Source of the DNA: Ciona intestinalis
Lineage: Eukaryota; Chordata; Ascidiacea; Phlebobranchia; Cionidae
DNA length: 64,000 bases
Assembly (NCBI RefSeq): GCF_000224145.3
Contig: NC_020174.2
Coordinates: forward strand, 1,266,520 to 1,330,519
Reading direction: 5' to 3'
The notes beneath the pieces are model-generated. The model worked only from the letters and a program-made list of their open reading frames with translations, had not been told where the DNA came from and ran no database searches. The number at the start of each line of letters is the position of its first letter. Within the stretch, counting starts at the first letter, position 1. Shown here one piece after another: positions 49,687 to 62,400 of this stretch. Both the position numbers and the translations under genes were made by a program.

Positions 49687-50127
49687 CTGCCCAAACAAAA
49701 TTGTTTCAAATATGTTTTATTGTCACACAACTATATATGGAATAGCATACATAATATACACGTACTTACACAGGTAATGTGCAGAAACAAATTTAGTTAA
49801 ACACGCGATCGTCATACCGAAAATTTAGAAACAAATCATGTTAAAACTACAATTAATTAATAATACAAATTTCATTAACTTTAGAGTTACATATTTTCAC
49901 AATTCCTACTTACGTTTTTATGTCAATGTAACTCATTTTTCGTTTCAAAGAAGTTTCGGATTGGGTAAATATAAAACTCAAATGTTTTTATGGTAACTTG
50001 TATCCGCTGAAGTAAAACGAAAATAGATATTATAGACTGAAGAGTGAAAATTCTACTTTTTATTTAAAGGAGTCGGCTATATAAAGCACAGTGAAAACTG
50101 GCGTTGCTAAAACACGCAATATATATA

Positions 50128-50309
50128 TATAGTAGGATGGGGGGAGATGGGTCACAATATTTTATTTTTTTGTCCCTTTCGATAAACAAAGAACAATTAA
50201 AGAATTACAAAACCGTTTTCTCGCGATTCGACCGTTGTTAATTGTTTAAAACACGATATTTAGATATTATGTGATAAAGGTGTCCCATCTTCTTTCACCC
50301 TACTATATA
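50128..50309 (-). mobile_element. MITE family 1 copy, reverse orientation
   Basis: Starts tatagtaggatggggggaga and ends tctttcaccctactatatag, flanked by TA-rich sequence. It lies between the two tandem membrane-protein genes. Confidence 0.75.
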
Positions 50310-50592
50310 GAAAAAGCAGGTACATTCAAACGCTTTGCATATACAAGCGATCAGAAAGCATATATACAATAGCGAATATAAAATTAAAGACACGCTTACT
50401 GCAAAGGACCTTTCCTGATATTTTAATCTTAATTTCTTGCCAATACTAAATCACAAGCACCATTCACAATCTAGATTTGGAATCACAATGCATATACATT
50501 GGCGGCTACGGCATGCAAATCGTGCCAAAATATTTCATGAGGTTTATTTATATGAAACTGCTTCCGGCGTATCACGTGTAATGTGATCACTT

Positions 50593-51061
50593 TTACATCG
50601 ACATAAACTGGTCAAACTTTTGTTTTTTTCCATTCGCATCAGTCTCGATGTAGGGTGGGGGAACTGAATTGTAGGCCGTAGGTTCACTTGTGTATTGTGT
50701 TGCGTAGTTCTGGTTGTAATGCTGCATGGGGTATGCTGCATATGGTACGCTTGGTTGGTTGGCTTGTGGTATTGTTAGGTTTGACTGCCCCGGTAGTTGG
50801 GTAGAGTTTGGATTATAACAAACAGCTACCGTGTTCTGGTTCTGACGTTTTTTGTTATTTTGGTATCTTATCAAACAGTATACGATCAAGGAAATTGAAA
50901 TTCCCAGAATTGGTGAGCAAATCCCCCAAATTCTGTGAATAAAAATCATTTAACATTCCAATGTACGGTCGGTTACAATTCAACTTACAGTCCATAGTTT
51001 ACATGATAAGTCATTTTCCACCGGAACCAGTATGTATAGCTATATGTACTTGCGTAAATAC
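50593..51061 (-). CDS. Single-pass membrane protein, two 3' exons (tandem paralogue B)
   Basis: Unrecognised gene on the minus strand. Exons 50989-51061 and 50593-50932 join in phase (acceptor ttattcacag, donor ct|gtaagt). They give a juxtamembrane part (YWFRWKMTYHVNYGL), a membrane segment (about IWGICSPILGISISLIVYCL), a basic patch (RYQNNKKRQNQ) and a Tyr/Pro-rich cytoplasmic tail with YNQNYATQY and a PPPY (WW-ligand type) motif near the end. The signal peptide and ectodomain lie further upstream; 51746-51825 and about 52033-52170 are possible exons, but their phases do not join cleanly. It is paralogous to the gene at 49386. Confidence 0.6.
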
Positions 51062-51745
51062 CTGCAAAATTAATTAAGTAGGTTAGGGGTTGTTGAAACT
51101 TGCTTTGGTCGCATATACGCTACAACTTCAAATCGCTAACATGAGACCTGCAAGCCAGTATAATAACTTTCTAAATTATTAAACAGCAAATTACGTCTGC
51201 TTGCTTTGACCATCATCACTGTTTTTTTATATTAAACACAACATTTTTACTAATTCTGTCTCAAACCTAAGGTTTCTATCACAAACAAGTCAAAACACCT
51301 ACACCGGGAACTCGTGATCGTAAACTACCATCACATGATGTTTTTAGAATACCTGAGCGCCACTCAAGAGTAAAAAAGAAATAGGAAAACTTTACGCTTC
51401 AGACATTTTGTTTTGGGTTACCCACTTAAACAACTTTAACAATATGAGATCCGCTATTTGGAAATCCCCTAAATTGGACCAGAATTATTATCATGGACTT
51501 GCCTAACGTTATTGCACAACATCAAAACAGGATAATTTAGGTATATGTTCAATTCCTGTCTAAGCTAGGGTACACCTGGAGCATAATTACTGTTTCTTTT
51601 TATTTAAAAGCTATGGAAAAATATGAGTAAAACATGGACATATCATGTGCAAACACTTGGCAAAAATGGACAAAAAATAGAAATAGCATAAAGAAAACTA
51701 CTGGGACAAAATGTCTCAGTAAACAAAATTTCTCACCGTGACAAA

Positions 51746-51825
51746 CGTCCCACTTGGTGTCCAATCATTGAAGGTTAACTTATAGTTCTTCGTATTTTCC
51801 CTGACGTCTGAAGAGATTTCTGCAG
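51746..51825 (-). other. Possible upstream exon of paralogue B
   Basis: On the minus strand, after acceptor gatactgcag, an open stretch reads ISSDVRENTKNYKLTFNDW and ends at donor ACG|gtgaga. It reads like extracellular sequence, but its end phase does not match exon 50989-51061, so an exon is missing or this is chance. Confidence 0.25.
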
Positions 51826-52032
51826 TATCACAAAAACTTTCATTTCAATAAAAAGTACATCAGTTAAATTAACAAACTTTGCAGCCCCTTTCAAATTTAG
51901 CGTTAAACTGTTTTCTCCCAACTTTCATATATATTATTAGCACCAAAACATTTTTTTATTTAAAATCTCTAATTTTACCATTTTAGTGGTAATAGTGAAC
52001 TATCCCTAATAGTTAGTTGTTATTTACACTTT

Positions 52033-52170
52033 TGCATTAGTGTAGACACCGTGTTGTTTAATATTGTAGAAGTTATTTTTTCAGGTTGTAACATTATTAA
52101 CTCTACATTTGTTGCAGCCGACACACCAGGCATCATGTTATCATGCTTCCCGAAAGTTCCAGAAATAGAA
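52033..52170 (-). other. Possible extracellular exon
   Basis: An open minus-strand stretch includes NMMPGVSAATNVELIMLQPE and NNTVSTLMQKC, with a possible donor (AAGT|gtaaat). It would suit an ectodomain exon of paralogue B, but there is no clean phase join to neighbours. Confidence 0.22.
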
Positions 52171-52192
52171 GTCTGAAATCTTATACGGTAGG

Positions 52193-52388
52193 GTGGGGGA
52201 AGATGGGACACCTTCAGCACATATCAAAACATCCCGATCGGGTTTTAAACGATTATAACAACGGTCTAAGGGAGTCACGGGAATATATTTTTAGAACTCT
52301 TTGAATGTTCTTGGTTTACTACGAAATGGGACGAAAAAATAGATTTAAAAGTTTTCCATCTTCGTGATCTTCCCCTACTTTACTATAG
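52193..52388 (+). mobile_element. MITE family 1 copy
   Basis: Starts ggtagggtgggggaagatgg and ends gatcttcccctactttacta, with both core blocks present. Confidence 0.75.
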
Positions 52389-52689
52389 AACATCAGCAAC
52401 AAAACTGTGTTCTTTTTTGCGATTGCAGGTGAAGAAAGTCTAGTTTTTAAAATCAGGAGTGATTTGTTCATTATTTATTCCGCGTTCTCCTTGAAATTAT
52501 ATTGGCTTCAAAAAAATGCCATTTCAATTTAAAATTGCTAAAAAACATTTGCTATCTTACATAACTGCTTTTTATTCAGAAAATGTAATTGCTTTTTTTA
52601 CAAATTAAACGTTCTGGTTTTCGGGAAGTTCATAAAATTTTGTAGGTATACAAAGTCTGCATTCTGTAGCATTTTTCAATTTTTTTAAG

Positions 52690-52855
52690 TATATAGCAGG
52701 ATGCGGGGAGGTGGGACACCTTAATCACATAATTAACAAAAAAGTTCATGGAAGCCGTTAGGATACGGTTTATAATTCTTTAAACGTTCTTTGTTTACTA
52801 CCAAATGTTACAAGTAATTAATGAAAAGGTGTCCCTTCTTCCCCATCCTACTATT
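52690..52855 (+). mobile_element. MITE family 1 copy, internally shortened
   Basis: Starts tatatagcaggatgcgggga and ends cttccccatcctactatt. Part of the left-hand core is absent compared with the full-length copies. Confidence 0.7.
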
Positions 52856-52859
52856 CATT

Positions 52860-54900
52860 ATGTTCGCAGTCTTTCACTCTTCTTAAAACTTAAATACATA
52901 AAGTGGGCACGTTTGTTTGTTGATTTATTTTACAGCGATGATTCCAACCACGCCCAGGAGGCTGCTTCGCTTGTGGTCGTTGAGGTTTTTTTACCAGGAC
53001 CTCTCGCCAGTAGCCCTAGTTATACCTGGGCCACAACCCTAGAAGGTCGAGGCACGCTAGGCAGCGATCGACGCTACCCAACGATTTTCAAAGCGCGTAT
53101 AGCGATTGCGAAGTTGGCAAACACGCACAATACACACAACTAAATACTGCATCCTGGACTGACCGTCTTATAAACTGAACTTACACCTCCTAACACACCA
53201 TCGTTATACGTGGCTTACCGCGTTAAGAGGCGTACTGTGAGAAATTGGACACAGGACACAAGAAATTGGACACGACACATACTTCTGACCTGACATTGGC
53301 TGATCCAATGAATTAAGAAATAAAAATATAAATGGGGTGAGCTGTAGCACCTAACCATTCACACCACATTTGTATGTATATGTATGATTAGTATGAATAA
53401 AATGTAGAAACTGTAAATTCTGAGTCACCATGATTGGACAGGCTAAAGTGAGACAATAATTGGATAAAAAGAGACCCAATAGTCAGATAACTCCCAGGGT
53501 TACTGCCACATCATTGGAGTAGAGCTTGCATAGAGGTTACTAACACACGTAACATCTGTACGAAATCAGTTCCCTTTCATTGGCATTTTTGCAAATATAG
53601 GAAAAAAGAAATGTACCGAAAACAAAATCGGAGCTCCGCGCAACGTCAAATTAAAAGAAAAAGCGCCAGCGAGTAAAAAAAAAACGAAAAAAACACGTGA
53701 AAATCGGTACCGAACACAAAAAGAAGCAAAATTGCCAATGATTGAGAATTAATACGCACATCATGTAGCAAAACGTCATGCAAGCCTCTTATCCGCGGCA
53801 AACGGCAACTCCATTCAAATGACTGAACAAGTTAGACATAGTATTTAGAAATATACCTTGTACACATTTTAACTTTAATTCCTTAAATACCAAATTACAG
53901 TTTATTCTATTTTGAAATGCCGACACCATGGATTTATCAGAATAACAGTTCACTTCGTTTATAGTGTAAGTGTGTATCAATATATACAAAAACACCACAG
54001 TCCCTCAACACCACCATACCCCCACCCCATACAACAAGCACGTGTTAAGTTCATAACAACACAAGTATTCTCTACGGGCCAGTATAATAATAATAAATAT
54101 TAAGAATCGCTTTTATTTCGCCGCCGCAAACCGTCGCATAGCGTCGCAATAACCGGTTGTTTACGAAGTGGGGAAACCGCATAAGAACGGATTTGGGAGC
54201 TAACTATATCTTGCTTTAACCCAAGATTAAGCGACCGCGTCGAGTTTGCGACGCATATTCGCGCTATAGTTGTCGATTCAAAAAAGGAATGACAACATAA
54301 ACTGGCACATGGAAAAATAATTAATTGGTTAGTTTTTTAGGGGACCTAACATGGGCTGATATTTTTAGTATTTTTATCCCTACCCTAGTCGCAGGTTTGG
54401 CGCCTAATTGTTTTGCAGTTGGAACCCACCAGCTTTCGCTGACCGGACTTTTAACCAACCGGCGTGTAAGGTTTACGCAAACCAGGACGGTCTGCTGTAT
54501 AGGCCTGGGTGCAATGACACGTGTTGTGTCGGCCTGGTGCAGTGTCCCAGTTCTGTCTAACTTAAACTTTCTATCAGCGATCCCTAGTTATAGCGATGCC
54601 ACTTCTATCTATCTGATGCCGACTGTCCGGCCTTGCTGATAAGTGACACCTGAGAGAAAAGGTTAAGTTGGAAATCTGACCTGCGCGCACCGTTCTTTTG
54701 CGGGTTGTTTACACACATACACACACGCACACATGGAGAAGTAAAACCCAAGAATCCGAACCAAGTTACATTATACTATAACGTGTACAAAGGCGGACTT
54801 TAATCTTTTTTTCTCCATATACCTTCCCCACACAACACACGATGCATCACATAAACATTCAATTTTGAACAAGCATCCAATAAGTATAAGGGACTTTTAT
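52860..54900. other. Unassigned intergenic sequence
   Basis: No gene is supported. Open frames at 52805-53143 and 54325-54639 (+) have no recognisable motif and no splice context; the first includes MITE sequence. GC-richer patches near 52940-53110 and 54120-54260 (short cgtcgca-type inverted words) may be old repeats. Confidence 0.4.
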
Positions 54901-54934
54901 GCTACAGCTCACATAAGTTAGTATTTACATCGAC

Positions 54935-56030
54935 TAAGAATAAATCCTAGTCTGGGTATGCTTAATGGCTCCATCTTCGTTCTTGAGCTTTTCGTTTCTT
55001 CTCTGTCTCTCTTTTCTGTAGAAGTAATATGACGTCAGCTACGTTGAATAATTCGCTATTAACTAATACATCAAGTATAAAGTACATAAATACACGATGT
55101 TATTTTTTTATAATTTCTTTTTTACTGTAAACACAGGTATTGTATTGTAATTGAACAATATTGTAAACGAATGTTTAAAACGCAACAATGAATGCACAAG
55201 TGCAGATACCGATATACGACCTTTACTTTGTGAATCGTATAAGATTTACAGCTTATTTAACTTGTGATAAAAGTATTAACTCATGGTTTAATATACCTTC
55301 GTCCTTTCTTCCTTCAGCAGTTCTTTTGTTTCACGTGATATTCTTAATTATTATTTGCTCATAGAACCTGCAGCGGAGTGACGTCAGTAGACTGTGACGT
55401 CAATTGTGACGTACTGTAACGTCATATCTGTGACGAATTTTTAAGTTGAAAATAAACTAAAGAATTGAACATTATTAATATATAATGTCGTAGGTTTGGG
55501 AAGATGGGACACCTTTTCATTTTATTTTCTCGTCCCATTTGGTAGTAAACAAAGAAAAATCAAAGAATTCTAAAACTTTATTCCCACGACTTTCATAGAC
55601 CGCGTTGTTAATTGTTTAAAACACGATCAGGATATTCGAGTATTATGTGCCAAAGGTGTCCTATCTTACCCAACAGTACTATACATGTCGGGGGCAGTAT
55701 GGCCATATTTTTCCCCACACTATTTATTAGAACGGAAATAAAAATAACTGTTTCAGCTATAAAATATTGCCGTAATTTGGTATTACATTAAGTTGCGCAA
55801 TTTATAGTAACGGGCTAACATATCAAAATAATATGCGCTACGAATTAAATAATGCGCTTTAATTTGCAAGCAGCGACACGTCGGAACGCTCGGTATATAA
55901 AGATACAAACTCACTTTTAACGTTGCCCGTTGCCAATTCGAAGCTGCATCGGCGTCTGCTGTGGCTCAAGGCATCATCATTCGTGAGCGAGATAACATTG
56001 ATGTGATTTGAACACAAGACTTCGGTCTGT
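54935..56030 (-). other. Weak candidate minus-strand gene
   Basis: Three minus-strand pieces look exon-like. One is at about 55916-56030, ending at donor AAAA|gtgagt. Another, about 55312-55350, reads SRETKELLKEERTK before gtatat. The last, about 54968-55019 after acceptor ttctacag, reads KRETEKKRKAQERRWSH then stop when joined in phase to the previous piece. The basic, helical C-terminus is coherent, but no start codon or family was identified. Confidence 0.22.
55486..55684 (-). mobile_element. MITE family 1 copy, reverse orientation
   Basis: Starts gtaggtttgggaagatggga and ends cttacccaacagtactatac, with the core in reverse orientation. Confidence 0.7.
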
Positions 56031-56224
56031 ATTGCTTCAGTGTAGATTCAAATAATTCAAATTTTCAAAGATTTTAATTTCAAACTAGCCAACTGTAAAT
56101 CAAATGTTATAATTCACACAACTAAATAAATGCATTATACTCCTTATGTATTGCATATTAAATACTTAACAGTCCTTATCGTAATCCAGATTCCCTCACT
56201 TTACTACATTATAATTTTAAACTG

Positions 56225-56400
56225 CTTACCGCTCGTTCCCAAATAGTTCAAATCAAATGAAGAAACCAAACCCAAAACTCACGTGCGCCAAAATGTGCCG
56301 CTAACGTGGAAAGCTGGAACCTGATTGGTCAATTGCTGGGAGGAACGCTGAGAACTTGCGACGAAAAACGCGGAATGAAGTTTGGGCGTTTTTAAGCGCC
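56225..56400 (-). promoter_or_regulatory. Possible minus-strand promoter and first exon
   Basis: The minus strand has a CCAAT box (gaccaatcaggttcc), an E2F-like ttttggcgc overlapping an E-box cacgtg, and a good donor GAGCG|gtaagc at about 56228. This fits a 5'UTR exon of the weak candidate gene below it. There is also a short palindrome gggcgttttta-agcgccc. Prediction only. Confidence 0.3.
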
Positions 56401-56569
56401 CAGTGTTGCCATTATAAAACACGAGTTTGCGAGTTTAATGATAGGATTTGATAAGCAGTATGTTAAGATCAGGTAACACTGAAGTTTATTTATAGTAACG
56501 ACGGGTTGTGCAAATTACAGCAATAATTATTTTACGCATACAATAAACTTTCCAAGTCACAATATATAT

Positions 56570-56763
56570 AATACTGTGGGGTAAGATGGGACACCTTTAG
56601 CACATAATACCCAAATATCTTAATCGTATTTTAAACACTTAACAACGGTCTATGGGAGTCGTAAGAATACAGTTTTATAATTCTTTGAATGTTCTTCGTT
56701 TACTATTAAATGAGAAGTGAAAATAGAATGAAAAGGTGTGCCATCTTCCCCCGCCCCATTATG
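56570..56763 (+). mobile_element. MITE family 1 copy
   Basis: Starts tactgtggggtaagatggga and ends ccatcttcccccgccccatt, with both core blocks present. Confidence 0.75.
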
Positions 56764-57327
56764 TATTATTAGACTACACCATTCACAAGACTGTCATACA
56801 GTTTAGATTTATCAGATGCCGTTCTTCGTAGTGAGGGGAGGGGGTGACTTGACCCTTAATTTCCAACACACACCGATTTCCCATTTTGGGGTTTGGAACG
56901 ACATATTTAAGTAAGACCTAAGTCTGTGTAATACTGTACAGAAATGTAACCCGCTAGTTTTGTGGAAGTGCTGTTTTGAACCATACGTCGTCCATTGTAA
57001 TTTTGTATGGATGAGTTACATATGGCACACTCTATTTTCTTGGAAAATTGTATTTTCACAACAAAACAACCTACATTTTATTATACAATTAAACTCAACA
57101 TTTGTCTTTTATTGACACCCTCGGAAAAAAATTAAAAATCAAAGTTTTAACAAAATCTTGATCTTTCCAACAACAAACACCATTAACTATTTTATTTTCT
57201 TATAACCAAGACATTATTTGCATCAATAAGGCAATGATAAGTATGAAACTGGTCCAATAGCATTAGTGAATGCAAATAGTAGCAAATATCGCAAAATAAA
57301 AACATCAGATTGCACTGCATGGTTGCT

Positions 57328-58990
<1,663 letters not shown>

Positions 58991-59497
58991 TTTCTTTAAA
59001 TTTGTCTTGCTATCTCAACACAAACTAACTCTGTAGCTCACGAAGTTTGTTAAGTGAATGCCAATTTGAGAAAGCCGAACACGTATCGTTTCGCTTGGAT
59101 GAGAAAAGACGTCACTGCTTCCGCGTTTCCCACGGCTACGCACCGTTGAATAACGAGAGCGTTAGAAAAAAGGGAATTAAATTTAGAAAAACGAGAGAGA
59201 AAAGAAAAAAGCCAAAAAAGTTGATTTTATCCTCGAGGCATGAACGTAGATTTTTAATAGCTGGTTTCCTACGATTTCTTTTTTGTTTTATTAAATATAT
59301 GAATTTTTGTTTTAGAAATACAAATTGCGAGATCTATTAGACAAGGAGTGAAAAAATCGCAACCAGTATCCTATTATAAATCATTGAATATGCCCACTAA
59401 AGACTAGCGTTCTGCGTACCGTATACGTCATTCTAGGATTGAAGTATAAGACGATTTTACGGTATTTTTGGTTTTCACCATTTGTGTAACATCAAAG
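58991..59497. promoter_or_regulatory. Shared divergent promoter region of SEC61B and RBM17
   Basis: About 500 bases separate the two start codons. A CRE-like gacgtcact followed by an ETS-like cttccgcg lies at about 59109-59125, a pairing common in housekeeping promoters. The open frame at 59047-59340 (+) has no recognisable sequence and is probably chance. Transcription start sites were not determined. Confidence 0.45.
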
Positions 59498-62400
59498 ATG
59501 TCCCTCTACGATGGATTGGGCGTTGATAACACTCAGGGCAAAGCAACTGGATGGTCACCTAGTTTTCAAATGCTAAAAACCCAACTTCAAGTAAATGCAT
59601 TTTCTTAAACTTTAGTATGCTTGTATATAAGTTGTTTTGATCACATATTACAATAGTTGCATAATGGTTTAAACATATAATTTTTATGCTACAAGCATAC
59701 ACCTTCTAAAATTGCCACTTTTTCCATGTTGGTTCATGTCTATATCTATTCAGCAAATGCAATTAACCTGTATGCATCCTGCAGGCCCGCAAAGCAACAC
59801 TGACAAAAGCAAAAAATGAAAAAGGAAGATTGTCATCTTCTGTTGCCCCAGTGGTTGACTTCACTAAACTAAGGCAGGATGATACTTCATTGGTAAGATT
59901 CCGTAAGAACCCTGTGTTTCTTAGCTTTTATAAGTTACTAGCTCGGTGGTGCTACCATTCTGAGCATACATTCGTTCATGCAAATGATTTTTATATGTAG
60001 CATACTACTGTAAACATTCAAAAGTTTGATCTATTTAGTAATTTAAAAAAAATGTTATTTTAATGTTTAGTGCCCAAAAAACTTTTTTTGTACTTTTTTC
60101 TGTACTTATTCCAGTTAACATGGTCTTTATTATTATATATTTGTAGAGAAATTTATTTTTTTGTTTGATGAATAGGAGGATATGAGAGATGCAAAACCGA
60201 GTGTTTTTCTTGGCGGTGAAATACTTGAAAAGTTCGCTGACGAATATGATCCGTTACACCCCAACGATTATGATCACATGACCAAAAAGGACAGAGAGCG
60301 GAAGGAAAATCAGCAAGATGCTGGGAGGTTGGCATCGTTGTTTTTATTTGGATCATATTAGTACAGAAATGACTAACCATGATTGATGGCTTTCGACATG
60401 CCTAGAATGGAGTTCTAAAAGGACTGAGCTCTGGTCCGTGAGCACTTAGTTTGTTTGGTCATTTATATTGTCATGGTTCAAAACTTAGTGCCTTATACTT
60501 TTATCCAACTTATCCACTCGACTATCATACAGCAACTTAACAAAGTTTAGCCCTTAGCAGAGAATAAGGCTGAGTTTGATGCTCGATATCATTACACCGA
60601 TAAGTTTAAGATACTTAACCATTGGCAAACTTGAGCTTAAGTCTTAGAAGTGTCAGGAGTTCTAATAAATCATGATGTACGACCTCCCCTATGAAGAAAA
60701 GCTTAAAACCTTATCTTTGGATACAGGGATCGTGAGCTTGAAGAGAGGAGGAAGAGAAGAGCTGAGAGACACGCTAAGAAAGGTCCAGATGATGAACTTC
60801 CTCGTCCCATGGGATTTGGAGATGAAGTTGATTTTGAACGAGAGAAAAAGAAACGAGGTATAGTTATGGTTTGTTGGGTTAATACCTTATAGGAGTTACA
60901 CTTCTGCATAGGCGTCGAGTTTTGAAATGTAGTGCAGAGGCGAGCCTATTATGACGTAACACAATCGTGACGTCATAACACTTCGGCGTTTCATTGACGT
61001 TATTTTACGCTTGCTCAACGCTGGACGTCAGTGTTACGCGTTGATCCTTTCCCCGTGCGTATTTGCAAGATTGACCGATATATAAATCGTTCGTTCGAAG
61101 CGACGTGCTTTCTACTTGACCTTTACGTGCGTCATAGTTTAACGTCCATGTGCGTCGTAGTTTAACGTCCACGTACGTCGTAGTTTAACGTCCACGTGCG
61201 TCGTAGTTTAGCCTTTTCGCGCGTCGTCGTACAAAGGCAAAGCAACACATTCAATGTCAGCTACTTAGAAAATGAAGAACAACCAACGGGCTAAACAGAC
61301 GATATTAGTCTACTCTAAAGTTTCTAAACAATGTAGGCGGTAATAAACAACCTAAATATGTTCCACAAGTAGCACTGCTGTATATTTACGATGTTTTCCT
61401 CAGCCAAGCAGCATAATTATTACGAAATAGTAGGGATTCACACGTGGATTCATTGCCTCATAATAGCGATTGTTTGACCTGGTAATTAATTACGAGATAA
61501 TAGCAATTCACACGTTGATTGTGTGCGTCATAATAACGACTGTCCCCTTGATTATTTAGCCAGCGGGAGCTTGAAAACAGGTTTGAAGTTGAACGTTTGC
61601 GATCAAGTAAAGAATTGTTCCATCTACAATGAATACTTTCATCTACAATGAATATTAATCTAACTACCTTTATAATTTAACAACGATAGATCAACAACGT
61701 TTGTTTGAACCTGGTTTAAACCAAAGTGGTTTAAACTAACGTTACTAACCTGTTCCAAGCATGATTACCGCATGTTCAAAGTGACGATTGTGACGTAAAT
61801 AAGACAATTACGCATACGTAACAGCTATATAACAGATTCTGCACATGCGGTCAACGCATGCCTAAATATCCGTTCTCTTATTGTCACGTCGTTAATTTTG
61901 ATTTTCTTTACCGCAATGGTATATTTTTATGAGAACAATACGAAAATATTAATAAATTTAGTAAAAATAGATATTTTTTGTTAATTCGTGTACGGAGGCC
62001 GCCTCCGTGCCATTATTTCCTACGTAGGCGCCGCCTCCGCGCCTACGCGTACTCGGCGCCTATGCACTTCTGTATATTTAACAAAATCTAGGGGGACATT
62101 GTTAAAATGCAGTTCATTTAGATTTCAGAGTCGTTAAACAAACTTCGTTGGTTATAGTGTAAACTTATTCTGTCACTCCTGTTAAATCGGATAATATGGT
62201 AGTGATGGCACCCGCAACATTACATGGTGCCTAATGGTTATCTTCTGTAATATTAATTTATATTTATTCCTAGTTATGGGAAACAAAGTAGCGATCGCAC
62301 CGCCCACTGTTCTTATTGAAGCCGACAAGCAATCTCTTCCAACAGGTGTGTATGCTGTTTATAACATGTTTGTGTTATGTTAAAAATATAAACTGGTCGA

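Noticed and set aside
53645-53700. Coding or regulatory signal in an A-rich tract
   Set aside because: Simple aaaaacgaaaaaa sequence only; nothing supports a gene or site.
54325-54639. 104-codon open frame with hydrophobic start
   Set aside because: No recognisable family, no promoter or splice sites that support it, and biased composition; judged chance.
59047-59340. 97-codon Lys/Arg-rich frame
   Set aside because: Sits in the divergent promoter region between SEC61B and RBM17 and has no motif or conserved pattern.
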